Under the pieces are notes generated by a model, which was given only the letters and a program-made list of their open reading frames with translations, had not been told where the DNA came from and did no database searches. Source: Clostridium akagii DSM 12554 (lineage in GTDB: Bacteria > Bacillota > Clostridia > Clostridiales > Clostridiaceae). Taken from it: a stretch of DNA of 64,000 nt. Made by a program: the position numbers and the translations under genes. Positions 18,193-26,901 of this stretch are shown here, piece after piece. The stretch covers positions 1-64,000 of the forward strand of contig NZ_JMLK01000008.1 in the NCBI RefSeq assembly GCF_000686725.1, in the 5' to 3' direction. Numbering within the stretch: position 1 is the stretch's first letter; each line of letters opens with the position of its first letter.

Positions 18193-18522
18193 TTATTCTT
18201 CAGTTTCTGTTTTTACTATTTCTTCTTCAGACTCTGTTTTTACTACTTCTTCACTTTTAATTTCTTCACTCTTAACTTTTTCATATTCGTCTAAAATTGC
18301 TGTTTGGATTTTTTCCCTAGTGATTGTGTTTATTGGATGTGCTATGTCCTTGAATTCACCATCTGGTGTTTTTCTACTTGGCATTGCAATAAAAAGACCA
18401 TTTTGACCTTCGATAACTTTTATGTCGTGAACGACAAATTCATTATCAAAAGTTACTGAAACTATGGCTTTCATTTTTCCTTCTGTAGTGATTTTTCTAA
18501 TTCTTACATCTGTAATCTGCAT
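18193..18522 (-). CDS. spoVG: septation/sporulation regulator SpoVG
   Basis: A 109-residue SpoVG with the conserved core [39 protein letters not shown] and [12 protein letters not shown]. SpoVG proteins bind DNA/RNA and affect septation, cell wall and virulence genes. The C-terminal tail (after about residue 85) is a Glu/Lys/Thr-rich quasi-repeat and is longer than in Bacillus. A near-perfect sigma-H promoter lies upstream, matching the classical regulation of this gene at sporulation onset. Confidence 0.97.
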   Translation of the reverse strand: MQITDVRIRKITTEGKMKAIVSVTFDNEFVVHDIKVIEGQNGLFIAMPSRKTPDGEFKDIAHPINTITREKIQTAILDEYEKVKSEEIKSEEVVKTESEEEIVKTETEE

Positions 18523-18559
18523 TATCTAAATCCACCTCCAAGATGCTTTATACATTAAT

Positions 18560-18587
18560 AATTCTCCATATGTTGTAATTTTCCTTC
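18560..18587 (-). promoter_or_regulatory. sigma-H promoter of spoVG
   Basis: On the minus strand GAAGGAAAA (-35) is followed after 11 nt by GGAGAATT (-10). This fits the sigma-H consensus RnAGGAwWW-N11/12-RnnGAAT at every defined base. It is 38 bp upstream of the spoVG start; spoVG is the model sigma-H gene in Bacillus. Confidence 0.8.
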
Positions 18588-18623
18588 TTATTTTTCAAAA
18601 AATTATCAACTATTTTAAAAAAT

Positions 18624-19442
18624 CTACTTTTTTACATTATTTGAAGGTACTAAAATTGCTGAACCATTTTCTGATATTCCATTAAATTGGATAATTGATA
18701 TATAATTATTAAGTAATTTTGACTTATTTTCTGTGCTCTCCACTAGAACACCTATTCCTACAAGCTCACTATTAAATTCCCTAAGCATCTCGATTATACC
18801 AAGTGCTGTACCCCCGGCCTTCATAAAATCATCTACGAAAATACATTTGCTTCCTCTTTTTATAGATTTTCTTGATAATGACATACTCTGAATTCGCCTT
18901 CCAGACCCACTTACATAATTTATACTAACAGTTGGTCCTTCAGTAACCCTGTTGTCCCTTCTCACTATAATCAACTCAACACAAAGCATTTTTGCTACCT
19001 CATAAGCAAGTGGAATACCTTTTGTTTCAACTGTAACTACATATTGTACTCCTAAATTATTAAAATTTGAAGCAAGAATAACAGCTGCTTTATGCACAAT
19101 CTCTGGGTTGTACATAATATCGGTCATATAAATAAAATTGCCCGGTATTATTCTATCTTTTTCCGCTAAAATAGCACAAAGACCTTCAGCGAATTTATTT
19201 TTTTCCTCTTGTGAACTATTACACACATATTTAATTCCACCAGAAGCACCAGCTATTGTTTCTATATTACCTACTTCTAACTTATTAAATATATCTCGTA
19301 TTATAACTACATCTTCACTTATTGTAGATTTTGCCGCATTAAATACTTCTGTGAATTTATTTAAATTAACCATTTTGCTAGGATTTTCAACTAAAAGTTT
19401 TGTAATCGCAGCAATTCTTTGATTTCTACTAAATTTTTCCAT
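18624..19442 (-). CDS. purR: pur operon repressor PurR (PRPP-responsive)
   Basis: A 272-residue repressor: an N-terminal winged helix (KFSRNQRIAAITKLLVENPS) and a C-terminal phosphoribosyltransferase-like domain whose PRPP loop reads CIFVDDFMKAGGTALG. In Bacillus it represses purine genes and is released by PRPP. AGGTGGT precedes the ATG. It lies between murC and spoVG; the order purR-spoVG-glmU-prs is conserved. A CCGAAT sequence near 19468 in its own leader is at best a weak half PurBox. Confidence 0.96.
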   Translation of the reverse strand: MEKFSRNQRIAAITKLLVENPSKMVNLNKFTEVFNAAKSTISEDVVIIRDIFNKLEVGNIETIAGASGGIKYVCNSSQEEKNKFAEGLCAILAEKDRIIPGNFIYMTDIMYNPEIVHKAAVILASNFNNLGVQYVVTVETKGIPLAYEVAKMLCVELIIVRRDNRVTEGPTVSINYVSGSGRRIQSMSLSRKSIKRGSKCIFVDDFMKAGGTALGIIEMLREFNSELVGIGVLVESTENKSKLLNNYISIIQFNGISENGSAILVPSNNVKK

Positions 19443-19694
19443 ACTACCACCTATTTACATTAGATTCCGAATCATTTTTTATTTTTTATCCTTGTTATTC
19501 ATATTTTATGCTTTATTATAGCCTTTATCAATATAAATATTCATTTGATGTATGTGTTTTTCAATTTTATATGTTGTTTTTTTATATAGGTGTTGTTTTT
19601 TTTTATATTTGTATATAATTAATAATGGACAAATGTACTATAAATTTTTATAATTATATATTAATAGCTTAAATAAGCTTAAGGAGTTGATTTT

Positions 19695-21071
19695 GTGCAA
19701 TTTGATTTAAATAATGATTTTAATAAAAAAGTCCACTTTATTGGTATCGGCGGAGTAAGCATGAGCGGCCTTGCTGAGATTTTATTATTAAGAGGCTATA
19801 AAGTTTCTGGCTCTGATATGAAATCCTCACCTCTAACAGAAAAACTTTCTAAGAGTGGTGCAGATATTTATATTGGACATGATAAAAATAATTTGAAAGA
19901 TGTAGATATTATAGTGTACACAGCTGCAATCCCATCTACAAACCCAGAGATAATAGAGTCAAAAGCTTTGAATATCCAAATGTTTACAAGAGCGCAGTTT
20001 TTAGGTGCAATTATGAAAGATCACAAATACAATGTTGCTATTTCAGGCACACATGGTAAAACTACAACTACATCAATGATTGCTCACATAACCCTTTCAG
20101 AAAATCTTGATCCAACAATATTAGTTGGTGGAGAGCTAGATGTCATAGGTGGAAATGTTAAAACAGGGAAAAGCGAATACTTTATAACTGAAGCATGCGA
20201 ATATAAGGCTTCATTTTTAAGTTTTTATCCATATATAGGTGTGGTACTTAATATTGATGCAGATCATTTGGATTTTTATAAAGATATAAATGCAATACAA
20301 GATGCCTTTGAAAAATTCACTAACCTTATACCTAAAGATGGATATCTTGTATCTAATGCTGATGACGAAAGAACTGCCGCAGTTGCAAAAAAAGTTTCTT
20401 GTAATGTATTATCCTTTGGTATAGAAAACGGTGATATAAGGGCTAAAAATATAGAATTTAATGATTTAGCTTGTGCATCTTTTGATGCATATAATAAAGA
20501 TAAATTTCTTTTTAGTATAAATCTAAGTGTACCAGGAAAACATAATGTATTAAATGCTTTAGGTGCCATTGCAAGTTCTCTAATTCTTAATATTAGTGCT
20601 GAATCTATTATTATCGGTCTTAAAAATTTTGGAGGAACTCATAGGCGATTTGAATATAAAGGCATTATGGATGGCGTAGTAGTGATAGACGATTATGCTC
20701 ATCATCCTACAGAAATTAAAGCAACTTTAGCAGCAGTAAAAAATTACCCTCACAAAAGAGTGTTTTGTGTTTTTCAGCCACATACTTATTCAAGAACTCT
20801 TTCTCTTTTTAATGAGTTTACAACGGCATTTTCTGGCATTGATGAACTTATTATTGCTGATATATATGCAGCAAGAGAAAAAGACACAGGAGTTGTTAGT
20901 TCACAAATGCTAGCAGAAGCTGTAAACAGCAATGGGATTAAGTGCAATAATATTCATAATTTCAAAGATATTGTAACTTATCTCCATGAAAATTTAAAAG
21001 ATGGTGACTTACTCCTAACTGTAGGTGCAGGAGATGTATTTCAAATTGGAGAAGACTTCTTAAAAAGTTAA
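19695..21071 (+). CDS. murC: UDP-N-acetylmuramate--L-alanine ligase
   Basis: A 458-residue Mur ligase. The N-terminal UDP-binding region [22 protein letters not shown]-binding [15 protein letters not shown], and C-terminal [16 protein letters not shown] and VFQPHTYSR motifs are all present. It adds L-Ala to UDP-MurNAc in the cytoplasm. The start is GTG with AAGGAG 8 nt upstream. It is monocistronic, divergent from purR, and ended by a strong terminator. Confidence 0.98.
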   Translation: MQFDLNNDFNKKVHFIGIGGVSMSGLAEILLLRGYKVSGSDMKSSPLTEKLSKSGADIYIGHDKNNLKDVDIIVYTAAIPSTNPEIIESKALNIQMFTRAQFLGAIMKDHKYNVAISGTHGKTTTTSMIAHITLSENLDPTILVGGELDVIGGNVKTGKSEYFITEACEYKASFLSFYPYIGVVLNIDADHLDFYKDINAIQDAFEKFTNLIPKDGYLVSNADDERTAAVAKKVSCNVLSFGIENGDIRAKNIEFNDLACASFDAYNKDKFLFSINLSVPGKHNVLNALGAIASSLILNISAESIIIGLKNFGGTHRRFEYKGIMDGVVVIDDYAHHPTEIKATLAAVKNYPHKRVFCVFQPHTYSRTLSLFNEFTTAFSGIDELIIADIYAAREKDTGVVSSQMLAEAVNSNGIKCNNIHNFKDIVTYLHENLKDGDLLLTVGAGDVFQIGEDFLKS

Positions 21072-21207
21072 GTGTAACAAGTTGATGAAGGTTTTCCCAT
21101 AAACCTAAAAAATCAATAAAAAGGGAAAGCAGGAGGATATTTAAAAATCCACCTGCTTTCCCTTTTATTTTTTACAATTAAGAAATATTTTAACTTGTCA
21201 CTTGTTA
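21072..21207. repeat. family-1 intergenic repeat, copy A
   Basis: Starts with GTGTAACAAGTTGATGAAG, then a small AGGTTT/AAACCT hairpin and the murC terminator, and ends with AACTTGTCACTTGTTA, which supplies the stop codon of the convergent ABC permease. The two ends are partly inverted copies of each other. Related segments occur at 29061-29083, 38496-38588, 50496-50587 and 53413-53427. Confidence 0.5.
21119..21166 (+). terminator. murC terminator (bidirectional)
   Basis: AAAAGGGAAAGCAGG and its complement form a 15-bp stem extended by GGAT/ATCC, followed by ATTTTTTA. It lies between the convergent murC and ABC permease genes and can serve both. Confidence 0.92.
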
Positions 21208-21987
21208 TAGGTCTATTTTCTTTTCAACTAAATATGAAGTTGCTATAAATAATACCACACATAATATTATACTAAATACAAAATTTGCTGTATTTACAGG
21301 AAATCCCTTAGTAATTACATCTGTATTGCCTGATTGCAATGTTCCAATACTTCCTGAAACACTTGTAAATAATTTTATATAAAAGTCTTGTGGAAATATT
21401 TTTTCTAGTCCCCAAGTAATAATTCCATATATAATTGATAATATTACATATGACACAAACGCCATAAACTTTCCAAGTTTTTTCTTTAATATAGAAAGCC
21501 TTGTTATGGTTATTGCAAAATAAATTTTTATAAAATTTAATGCAGTCCCAATTAAAACAGACCATAATATAATTAAAATGCAAGCTCCTACATTTATTCT
21601 GATCCCAGATGTGTCTAAAGCCTTCCCTATGTCCCCGAGCCTTGATCCATAATAATACATAGACAAAACTGAAATTATCTCTATTATGATATAAAAAATA
21701 CATGTAACAATAAGTTTTGATGCTATAATTGAGTATCCACTTTTAGGTAGTGTAAAGGTAAGGTATCCTTTATCATCATATATATCTTGTGAAAATATAC
21801 TTATACTCCATATAAAAAGTACCACTGATACTACAACAGCTATTAATATTGAAATAACAAACAATCCTGTATCTGGCCAATTAAATGGTCTTATCAAAAG
21901 CAGTAAATTTGCAAGGACACTTATTATAATTAACATGGCAACTGATTTATATCTACCTATGATTTCATATTTTATAAGATTGGCCAT
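21205..21987 (-). CDS. ABC-2 type transporter permease (YtrA-operon type)
   Basis: A 260-residue membrane protein with about six hydrophobic segments and no signal peptide. It pairs with the ATPase upstream: the two genes overlap at one base (21987). With the GntR gene they form a regulator-ATPase-permease operon of the YtrA class. Such transporters often respond to cell-wall-active peptides or antibiotics, but the substrate here cannot be read from sequence. Its stop codon lies within repeat copy A. Confidence 0.85.
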   Translation of the reverse strand: MANLIKYEIIGRYKSVAMLIIISVLANLLLLIRPFNWPDTGLFVISILIAVVVSVVLFIWSISIFSQDIYDDKGYLTFTLPKSGYSIIASKLIVTCIFYIIIEIISVLSMYYYGSRLGDIGKALDTSGIRINVGACILIILWSVLIGTALNFIKIYFAITITRLSILKKKLGKFMAFVSYVILSIIYGIITWGLEKIFPQDFYIKLFTSVSGSIGTLQSGNTDVITKGFPVNTANFVFSIILCVVLFIATSYLVEKKIDL

Positions 21988-22682
21988 TATTGGAATACCT
22001 CCCTGTACAATTCATCTATAGATTTTCCTTTTGATATTCGGAGTTCCTCAGCATTTCCTTCAAGTACTATTTTACCTTCAGAAATAAAAAACACATCATC
22101 AAAAAGTCTTTCTATGTCATTTACTAAATGTGTTGTAACTATCATGGAACTATCTTCTCTGTAGTTATTTAATATAGCATCGATTATTTTTTCTCTTGCA
22201 GTTGGATCTACTCCGCCTAAAGGTTCATCTAATATATAAAGTTTTGCTTTTCTTGAAATAGTAAGTGATAAATTTAGTTTTTCAAGCATGCCTTTTGATA
22301 AACTAGTCACCTTATCTTCTTCATTCAAATTCATGAATTTAAGAAGTTCTTCACACTTTTGTCTGTCAAAATCCTTAAACATATCACTATAAAATTTTAC
22401 TGCATCCTTTATTTTCATCCATTTGTATAAATAATTAGTGTCTGGAAGGTATGAAACAATTGATTTTGTATACATACCTGGTTCTTTCCCATCTATCTCT
22501 ATTTCCCCTGACTCCTTCCTTAGTATACCCGCAGCTATTTTTAATAGGGTCGTTTTTCCACTACCATTTGGTCCTAAAAGTCCAACTATCCTTCCTGTTT
22601 TGATTTCCATGTTTAGTCCATTTAAACCTCTGTTCTTAGAATATTGTTTTGTAAGGTTTGTGGTCTTAAGCATTGTCTCCAT
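21987..22682 (-). CDS. ABC transporter ATP-binding protein
   Basis: A 231-residue nucleotide-binding subunit with Walker A GLLGPNGSGKTTLLKI, a signature that reads TSLSKGMLEKLNL (an SKGM variant of LSGGQ typical of ABC-2 drug/peptide exporters) and Walker B LYILDEPLGGVDP. AAGGGGTG precedes the ATG. It overlaps the GntR gene by 17 bp and the permease by 1 bp, so translation is tightly coupled. Confidence 0.92.
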   Translation of the reverse strand: METMLKTTNLTKQYSKNRGLNGLNMEIKTGRIVGLLGPNGSGKTTLLKIAAGILRKESGEIEIDGKEPGMYTKSIVSYLPDTNYLYKWMKIKDAVKFYSDMFKDFDRQKCEELLKFMNLNEEDKVTSLSKGMLEKLNLSLTISRKAKLYILDEPLGGVDPTAREKIIDAILNNYREDSSMIVTTHLVNDIERLFDDVFFISEGKIVLEGNAEELRISKGKSIDELYREVFQ

Positions 22683-23046
22683 TATTACACCCCTTCTCTA
22701 ATCTAACCTGCAGAACTTCTATTATTTCTTTGTCATTATATCCCAAACTATACATTCCTTCAATGAATGAATGCATAATTTCATCTGCCATTTCACTTCT
22801 AAGTAGCTTTATTTTTTCTTCATCTTCAGTTATATATCTTCCGAGTCCTCTTTTGCTATATGCAACCTCCTCTCTTTCCAGTTCTTGATATGCTCTTTGA
22901 ACTGTATTGGGGTTTACTTTTATAGTTTCAGCAAGTTCCCTTACAGATGGAAGTTTATCCCCTCGTTTAAGCTCTTCAGTGATAATTTTTCTCTTAATAT
23001 AATTCATAATTTGAATATAGATTGGCATGTTATCAACAAATTTCAT
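22666..23046 (-). CDS. GntR-family regulator, YtrA subfamily
   Basis: A 126-residue regulator with a GntR winged helix (PIYIQIMNYIKRKIITEELK, then LPSVRELAETIKVNPNTVQR) and only a short helical C-terminal part, which defines the YtrA subfamily. It should repress its own operon with the two downstream ABC genes. The start at 23046 is set by GAGGTG 5 nt upstream; a longer open frame lacks a ribosome site. AATACACTA (23082-23090) and TAGTGTATT (23183-23191) are inverted copies flanking its promoter region. Confidence 0.92.
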   Translation of the reverse strand: MKFVDNMPIYIQIMNYIKRKIITEELKRGDKLPSVRELAETIKVNPNTVQRAYQELEREEVAYSKRGLGRYITEDEEKIKLLRSEMADEIMHSFIEGMYSLGYNDKEIIEVLQVRLEKGCNNGDNA

Positions 23047-23157
23047 TTTATCACCTCGCATTTTTACTGTTATATATGAATAATACACTAATCATGTCTA
23101 TTTGTAAACACTTTTTGTGCAATAAATAATTCATTTAAAACAAATAATAAAGCATAC

Positions 23158-23202
23158 TAAAAAAGTAACCGACCAATATACTAGTGTATTCTGCGTTATA
23201 CT
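23158..23202 (+). repeat. family-2 short repeat, divergent copy
   Basis: Aligns without gaps over about 45 bp to the reverse complement of 42053-42106, with roughly 75% identity and mostly transition differences. Shared blocks include CTAGT and GTTATACT. Confidence 0.45.
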
Positions 23203-23221
23203 CCCTTATACAAAAAAAGCA

Positions 23222-23250
23222 TTGCTTTTTTCTTATTTATTGTATATACT
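23222..23250 (+). promoter_or_regulatory. sigma-A promoter of tRNA-Pro
   Basis: TTGCTT (23222-23227) and TATACT (23245-23250) are separated by 17 bp, placing transcription start near 23257, just before the tRNA 5' end. Confidence 0.7.
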
Positions 23251-23263
23251 AGTAAATGTTCTT

Positions 23264-23339
23264 CGGGGTGTAGCGCAGATGGGAGCGCGCGTGGTTTGGG
23301 ACCATGAGGTCGCAGGTTCAATCCCTGTCACCCCGACCA
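23264..23339 (+). tRNA. tRNA-Pro (TGG)
   Basis: A 76-nt cloverleaf with acceptor CGGGGTG/CACCCCG, anticodon loop TTTGGGA (anticodon TGG) and encoded CCA. It is a single-gene unit with its own promoter and terminator. Confidence 0.97.
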
Positions 23340-23350
23340 AATTTATTAAA

Positions 23351-23386
23351 AGAGATAACAGACTTCTTGTCTGTTATCTCTTTTTT
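23351..23386 (+). terminator. tRNA-Pro terminator
   Basis: AGAGATAACAGAC and GTCTGTTATCTCT form a perfect 13-bp stem with a 5-nt loop followed by TTTTT. Confidence 0.95.
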
Positions 23387-23485
23387 ATTGCAAGCTTTAA
23401 AGTTATTTAAATGAATTAAGCTACTTGGGCTAGCCATGACAAAACTATCTTAACTTTTAACTATTTAAGTATCTTTGATAACGTA

Positions 23486-23501
23486 TACAGTATATACTGT
23501 A
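23486..23501. promoter_or_regulatory. 16-bp perfect palindrome upstream of the hydrogenase gene
   Basis: TACAGTATATACTGTA is a perfect palindrome about 100 bp before the hydrogenase start. A dimeric regulator could bind it. It does not match Gram-positive LexA (GAAC-N4-GTTC). The regulator is unknown. Confidence 0.35.
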
Positions 23502-23599
23502 CCTATGCTCACAATTTTTTAATAAAAACATCTCAAGTATATATTATACTATCAATGGTTAAAATTATAATTGATTAAATTTTAAGGGGCGTGGCGCTT

Positions 23600-24952
23600 A
23601 TGAAATCTAACTTGAATAATATATTCAAAGGTTTAGTAGACTCGTATTATAACAATACATTTGAACAATACATATCACAATTGCTTTCGGATTCTAGTAT
23701 TGATAAAGATGCATTAAGCAGTTCTATTTCTTCATTGTGTGGAGTACAACTTAAATATAGTGATAGTGAAGATTATATTAAAAGTTTAAAAGGAGCAATC
23801 AAATCATATAATTCTAATCACAAAATTGTTAATAAGGTTAATCAATGCAAAATGGAATGTGCAGATGAAAATGGAATTACCCCCTGTCAAAAATCCTGTC
23901 CATTTGACGCTATTTATGTTGATGGAGACACTTTGTCTACTAAAATTTCTGAAGAGAGGTGCATTGATTGTGGTCTTTGCATTGAAGCATGTCCTTCAGG
24001 ATCTATTTTGGATAAAGTTGAGTTTATCCCTCTTGTTGAGCTTCTTCGTAGCAACACACCAATAATTGCTGCTGTGGCTCCTGCAATAATTGGTCAATTT
24101 GGTGACAATGTAACTATGGATAATTTACGAAGTGCATTTAAAAAATTAGGTTTTAGCGATATGGTTGAGGTAGCTTTTTTTGCAGATATGCTGACTTTAA
24201 AAGAAGCTTGTGAATTTGATGCAAAAGTTAATTCCAAAGAAGACCTTATGATTACTTCTTGTTGTTGCCCTATGTGGGTTGGTATGCTAAAAAAATCATA
24301 TAATGAAATGGTTAAATACGTTTCACCTTCTGTTTCTCCAATGATTGCTGCAGGAAGAGTCATTAAAACATTAAATAATAATTGCAAAGTAGTTTTTATA
24401 GGTCCATGTATTGCTAAAAAAGCAGAACGAAAGGATAAAGACTTAATTGGAGCTATAGATTTTGTATTAACTTTTGCAGAGGTTAAAGATATATTTCAAT
24501 CATTAAATATAATTCCTAGTGAGTTACCAGAAGACCCATCTTTAGACTATGCCTCAAGAGAAGGTAGACTTTACGCTCGAACTGGAGGTGTGTCTATAGC
24601 AGTTCACGAAGCTGTTGCAGTGTTATTTCCAAAAAAAGATCATCTATTCAAAAGTGCACAAGCAAATGGAGTTAGAGAATGTAAAGATATACTCGAAAAG
24701 GCTAAAAACAAAGAAATTGATGTTAATTTTATAGAAGGTATGGGTTGCGTTGGTGGTTGTGTTGGTGGCCCTAAGGCCTTAATCCCTAAAGAACAGGGCC
24801 GAGTTGAAGTAAACAAGTTTGCTGAAAGCTCTAATGTAAAAATTTCCTTAAATAACTCTCAAATGAATAAGATATTAAAAAAGTTAGGAATAAATTCCAA
24901 AGATGATTTTATGGCTGAAGATAAAATGGGAATCTTTGAAAGACGTTTTTGA
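23600..24952 (+). CDS. group-B [FeFe]-hydrogenase-like protein
   Basis: A 450-residue iron-sulfur enzyme. Two [4Fe-4S] ferredoxin motifs (about 85-140; CQKSCPFDAI and CIDCGLCIEACPSG) precede the H-cluster domain. The H-cluster loops are TSCCCPMW, GPCIAKKAERKD and EGMGCVGGCVGGP. The extra Cys in TSCCC and the GMGC form distinguish group B from prototypic hydrogenases (TSCCPGW, MPC, MACPGGC). Group B members are common in clostridia but poorly characterised; proton reduction or H2 uptake is inferred. I took the ATG at 23600 (AAGGGG 10 nt upstream) rather than the GTG three codons earlier. No other redox gene is adjacent. Confidence 0.9.
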   Translation: MKSNLNNIFKGLVDSYYNNTFEQYISQLLSDSSIDKDALSSSISSLCGVQLKYSDSEDYIKSLKGAIKSYNSNHKIVNKVNQCKMECADENGITPCQKSCPFDAIYVDGDTLSTKISEERCIDCGLCIEACPSGSILDKVEFIPLVELLRSNTPIIAAVAPAIIGQFGDNVTMDNLRSAFKKLGFSDMVEVAFFADMLTLKEACEFDAKVNSKEDLMITSCCCPMWVGMLKKSYNEMVKYVSPSVSPMIAAGRVIKTLNNNCKVVFIGPCIAKKAERKDKDLIGAIDFVLTFAEVKDIFQSLNIIPSELPEDPSLDYASREGRLYARTGGVSIAVHEAVAVLFPKKDHLFKSAQANGVRECKDILEKAKNKEIDVNFIEGMGCVGGCVGGPKALIPKEQGRVEVNKFAESSNVKISLNNSQMNKILKKLGINSKDDFMAEDKMGIFERRF

Positions 24953-25081
24953 TGTTTTTAGATATGAACTTTAAATTTTAACGTAAATTTAAAAGGCTCG
25001 TAACATCTTTACTGTAAAATATGATTACATATCATGTGTATCCTCATAATATATAATATATATTTGCTAGGTGGTGAATTT

Positions 25082-25600
25082 ATGAATTCATTTCTGAACC
25101 GTATTCAGAAAAGAGATACTGCCATATTGATGTTATTTAATAATTCAATAAGATGTAAAATTTTAAACTTTATTATGCCCATGGTGACATATATTGGATC
25201 TGGGATTTTTGCAGTGTTGTTTTGCACAGTTACATTTTTTGATGGATTTACTAAGTCCTTATCTATTAAAACAGCATCAGCACTTATAGTAAGTTCGATT
25301 ATTGTAAGAATAATAAAAACCAGCGTAAATAGGCTTCGTCCGTACTTGATATTACAAAACCTTAATATTAAAAAAATAGGGATTGATAATTACTCTTTTC
25401 CATCAGGACATACTACCTGCGCTTTTTGTATTGCAGTTATGGTATCACTGAATTTGCCATTCTTTACTCTTATCAGTCTCTTGATAGCTGGTTGCGTAGG
25501 AATATCTAGGATGTATCTTGGCGTTCATTATCCTACTGATGTCTTTGCTGGTATTTTAATTGGGTCAGCAACTTCATTCATGATGTCTGGATTATTTTAG
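25082..25600 (+). CDS. PAP2-family membrane phosphatase
   Basis: A 172-residue integral membrane phosphatase with the three PAP2 motifs: KTSVNRLRP, SFPSGHTT and SRMYLGVHYPTD. The His residues of the last two motifs and the Arg residues form the active site. It probably dephosphorylates undecaprenyl-pyrophosphate, phosphatidylglycerophosphate or a similar lipid. The ATG at 25082 follows AGGTGGTG; sixteen upstream codons of the open frame are excluded. It stands alone, 57 bp before the HAD gene. Confidence 0.9.
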   Translation: MNSFLNRIQKRDTAILMLFNNSIRCKILNFIMPMVTYIGSGIFAVLFCTVTFFDGFTKSLSIKTASALIVSSIIVRIIKTSVNRLRPYLILQNLNIKKIGIDNYSFPSGHTTCAFCIAVMVSLNLPFFTLISLLIAGCVGISRMYLGVHYPTDVFAGILIGSATSFMMSGLF

Positions 25601-25657
25601 TATAATTATTTTCATATCTTTCATATTCTATGTTATACTTTAGCTTGAGGTGATAGT

Positions 25658-26311
25658 ATGTTAAAAAACATTCAAGCTGCAATATTTGATATGGATGGAA
25701 CGTTAATCGATTCAATGTGGGTATGGGATTCTATAGATAATATATATTTAGAGAAAAGGGGTTTTTCAGTTCCACCAGACCTTAGATCTGATATAATCCA
25801 TCTTAGTTTTCAAGAAACAGCTTTATACTTTAAAAACAAATTTAATTTAATAGATTCCATTGAAGAAATACAAGATGAATGGAATAACTTAGCTTATTTC
25901 GAGTATGCAAACAATGTAAAATTAAAACCATATGCCAAAGAGTATTTGCTACAACTTAAAAACAAAGGAATAAAATTATCAATAGCAACTAGTAATTGTA
26001 CTATGCTCTTAGAGACAGTTCTCAAAAAGCATGATATATATGATTTATTTGATTCCATTACTACAACCGATGAAGTAGCACGTGGTAAAGATTTTCCTGA
26101 CATTTATTTATTATCTGCTAAAAAGCTTCACGTTGAACCAGAACAGTGCATTGTTTTTGAAGATATTCTACCTGCAGTATTAGGTGCTAAATCTGCTGGA
26201 ATGAAGGTTATTGGAGTTCACGATTCATACTCAGAATATCAAATGGATGCTATAATGGATAAAGCTGATGTATTTATACGTGGATATGATGAGTTAACTG
26301 AAGTTGTTTAA
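25658..26311 (+). CDS. HAD-superfamily hydrolase (beta-phosphoglucomutase-like)
   Basis: A 217-residue HAD phosphatase with motif I FDMDGTLIDS, motif II IATSN, a motif III Lys in ARGKDFPDIY and motif IV VFEDILPAVLGAKSAG. A helical cap lies between motifs I and II. The nearest families are beta-phosphoglucomutase-like and sugar- or nucleotide-phosphate phosphatases; the substrate cannot be decided. GAGGTGA precedes the ATG and a terminator follows within 10 bp. Confidence 0.9.
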   Translation: MLKNIQAAIFDMDGTLIDSMWVWDSIDNIYLEKRGFSVPPDLRSDIIHLSFQETALYFKNKFNLIDSIEEIQDEWNNLAYFEYANNVKLKPYAKEYLLQLKNKGIKLSIATSNCTMLLETVLKKHDIYDLFDSITTTDEVARGKDFPDIYLLSAKKLHVEPEQCIVFEDILPAVLGAKSAGMKVIGVHDSYSEYQMDAIMDKADVFIRGYDELTEVV

Positions 26312-26316
26312 ACTAA

Positions 26317-26351
26317 GAAGGGAGAGTAGTAATTAACCCCTTCATTTTTTT
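26317..26351 (+). terminator. terminator after the HAD gene
   Basis: GAAGGG (26317-26322) pairs with CCCTTC (26338-26343), followed by ATTTTTTTT. Confidence 0.75.
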
Positions 26352-26446
26352 TACACTAATATATATTTTTTGCATACATTAATTGAAATTATTATTCATA
26401 TATTATAAATAGTGCCTTAGTAACAATATTATAGGGAGAGATAGTT

Positions 26447-26875
26447 TTGATATTTATTTTATTTATAGTTTTCATTTTAATTTCTTTAGGTATCATATAT
26501 CATTACAACAATATGGTTTATGCTGAAAAAAAACAAATAATGCTTTTATCAAGGCAAAATAATTCACTGAAGGAAAAATTAGATAGTGAAACATTAAAAA
26601 TTGAAGATATAACTTTGTTATATAGACCTTACAAGTATACATCTGGAGTCCTCGGAAATTCTTGCAATCTTTATATTGCTCCCATAAGAAAATACGCGGT
26701 TATTGCCACCTTAAATAAAAACCTTGAAATCCAAATACTTGACTGCGCTGAAGTATTTCATGAAATTTGGTATGAAGTACGCTTCAACACAAAAAATAAT
26801 GTGAATAATAAGGGTTGGATTCTTGGCAATGATATATCAATTTTTAAAAATACTTTTATTGAAGACTCCGTCTAG
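26447..26875 (+). CDS. hypothetical membrane-anchored protein with SH3-like domain
   Basis: A 142-residue protein: an N-terminal membrane anchor (1-19), a short coiled coil (about 25-52) and a C-terminal region of beta strands with IWYEVRFN and NKGWILGNDIS, like bacterial SH3 domains that bind cell wall. The start is TTG, with GGGAGAGA upstream. It lies between the HAD gene and the end of the convergent LysR gene. I do not recognise a named family. Confidence 0.7.
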   Translation: MIFILFIVFILISLGIIYHYNNMVYAEKKQIMLLSRQNNSLKEKLDSETLKIEDITLLYRPYKYTSGVLGNSCNLYIAPIRKYAVIATLNKNLEIQILDCAEVFHEIWYEVRFNTKNNVNNKGWILGNDISIFKNTFIEDSV

Positions 26876-26901
26876 TAAAAAATCCCCAAATTATATGTGC
26901 T

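Noticed and set aside
19443-19694. PurBox between purR and murC
   Set aside because: Only a CCGAAT half-site near 19468 is present; the Bacillus PurBox needs CCGAAC with AT flanks, usually paired.
23486-23501. LexA/SOS box upstream of the hydrogenase gene
   Set aside because: TACAGTATATACTGTA is CAG-N6-CTG; Gram-positive LexA boxes are GAAC-N4-GTTC and E. coli boxes are CTG-N10-CAG.
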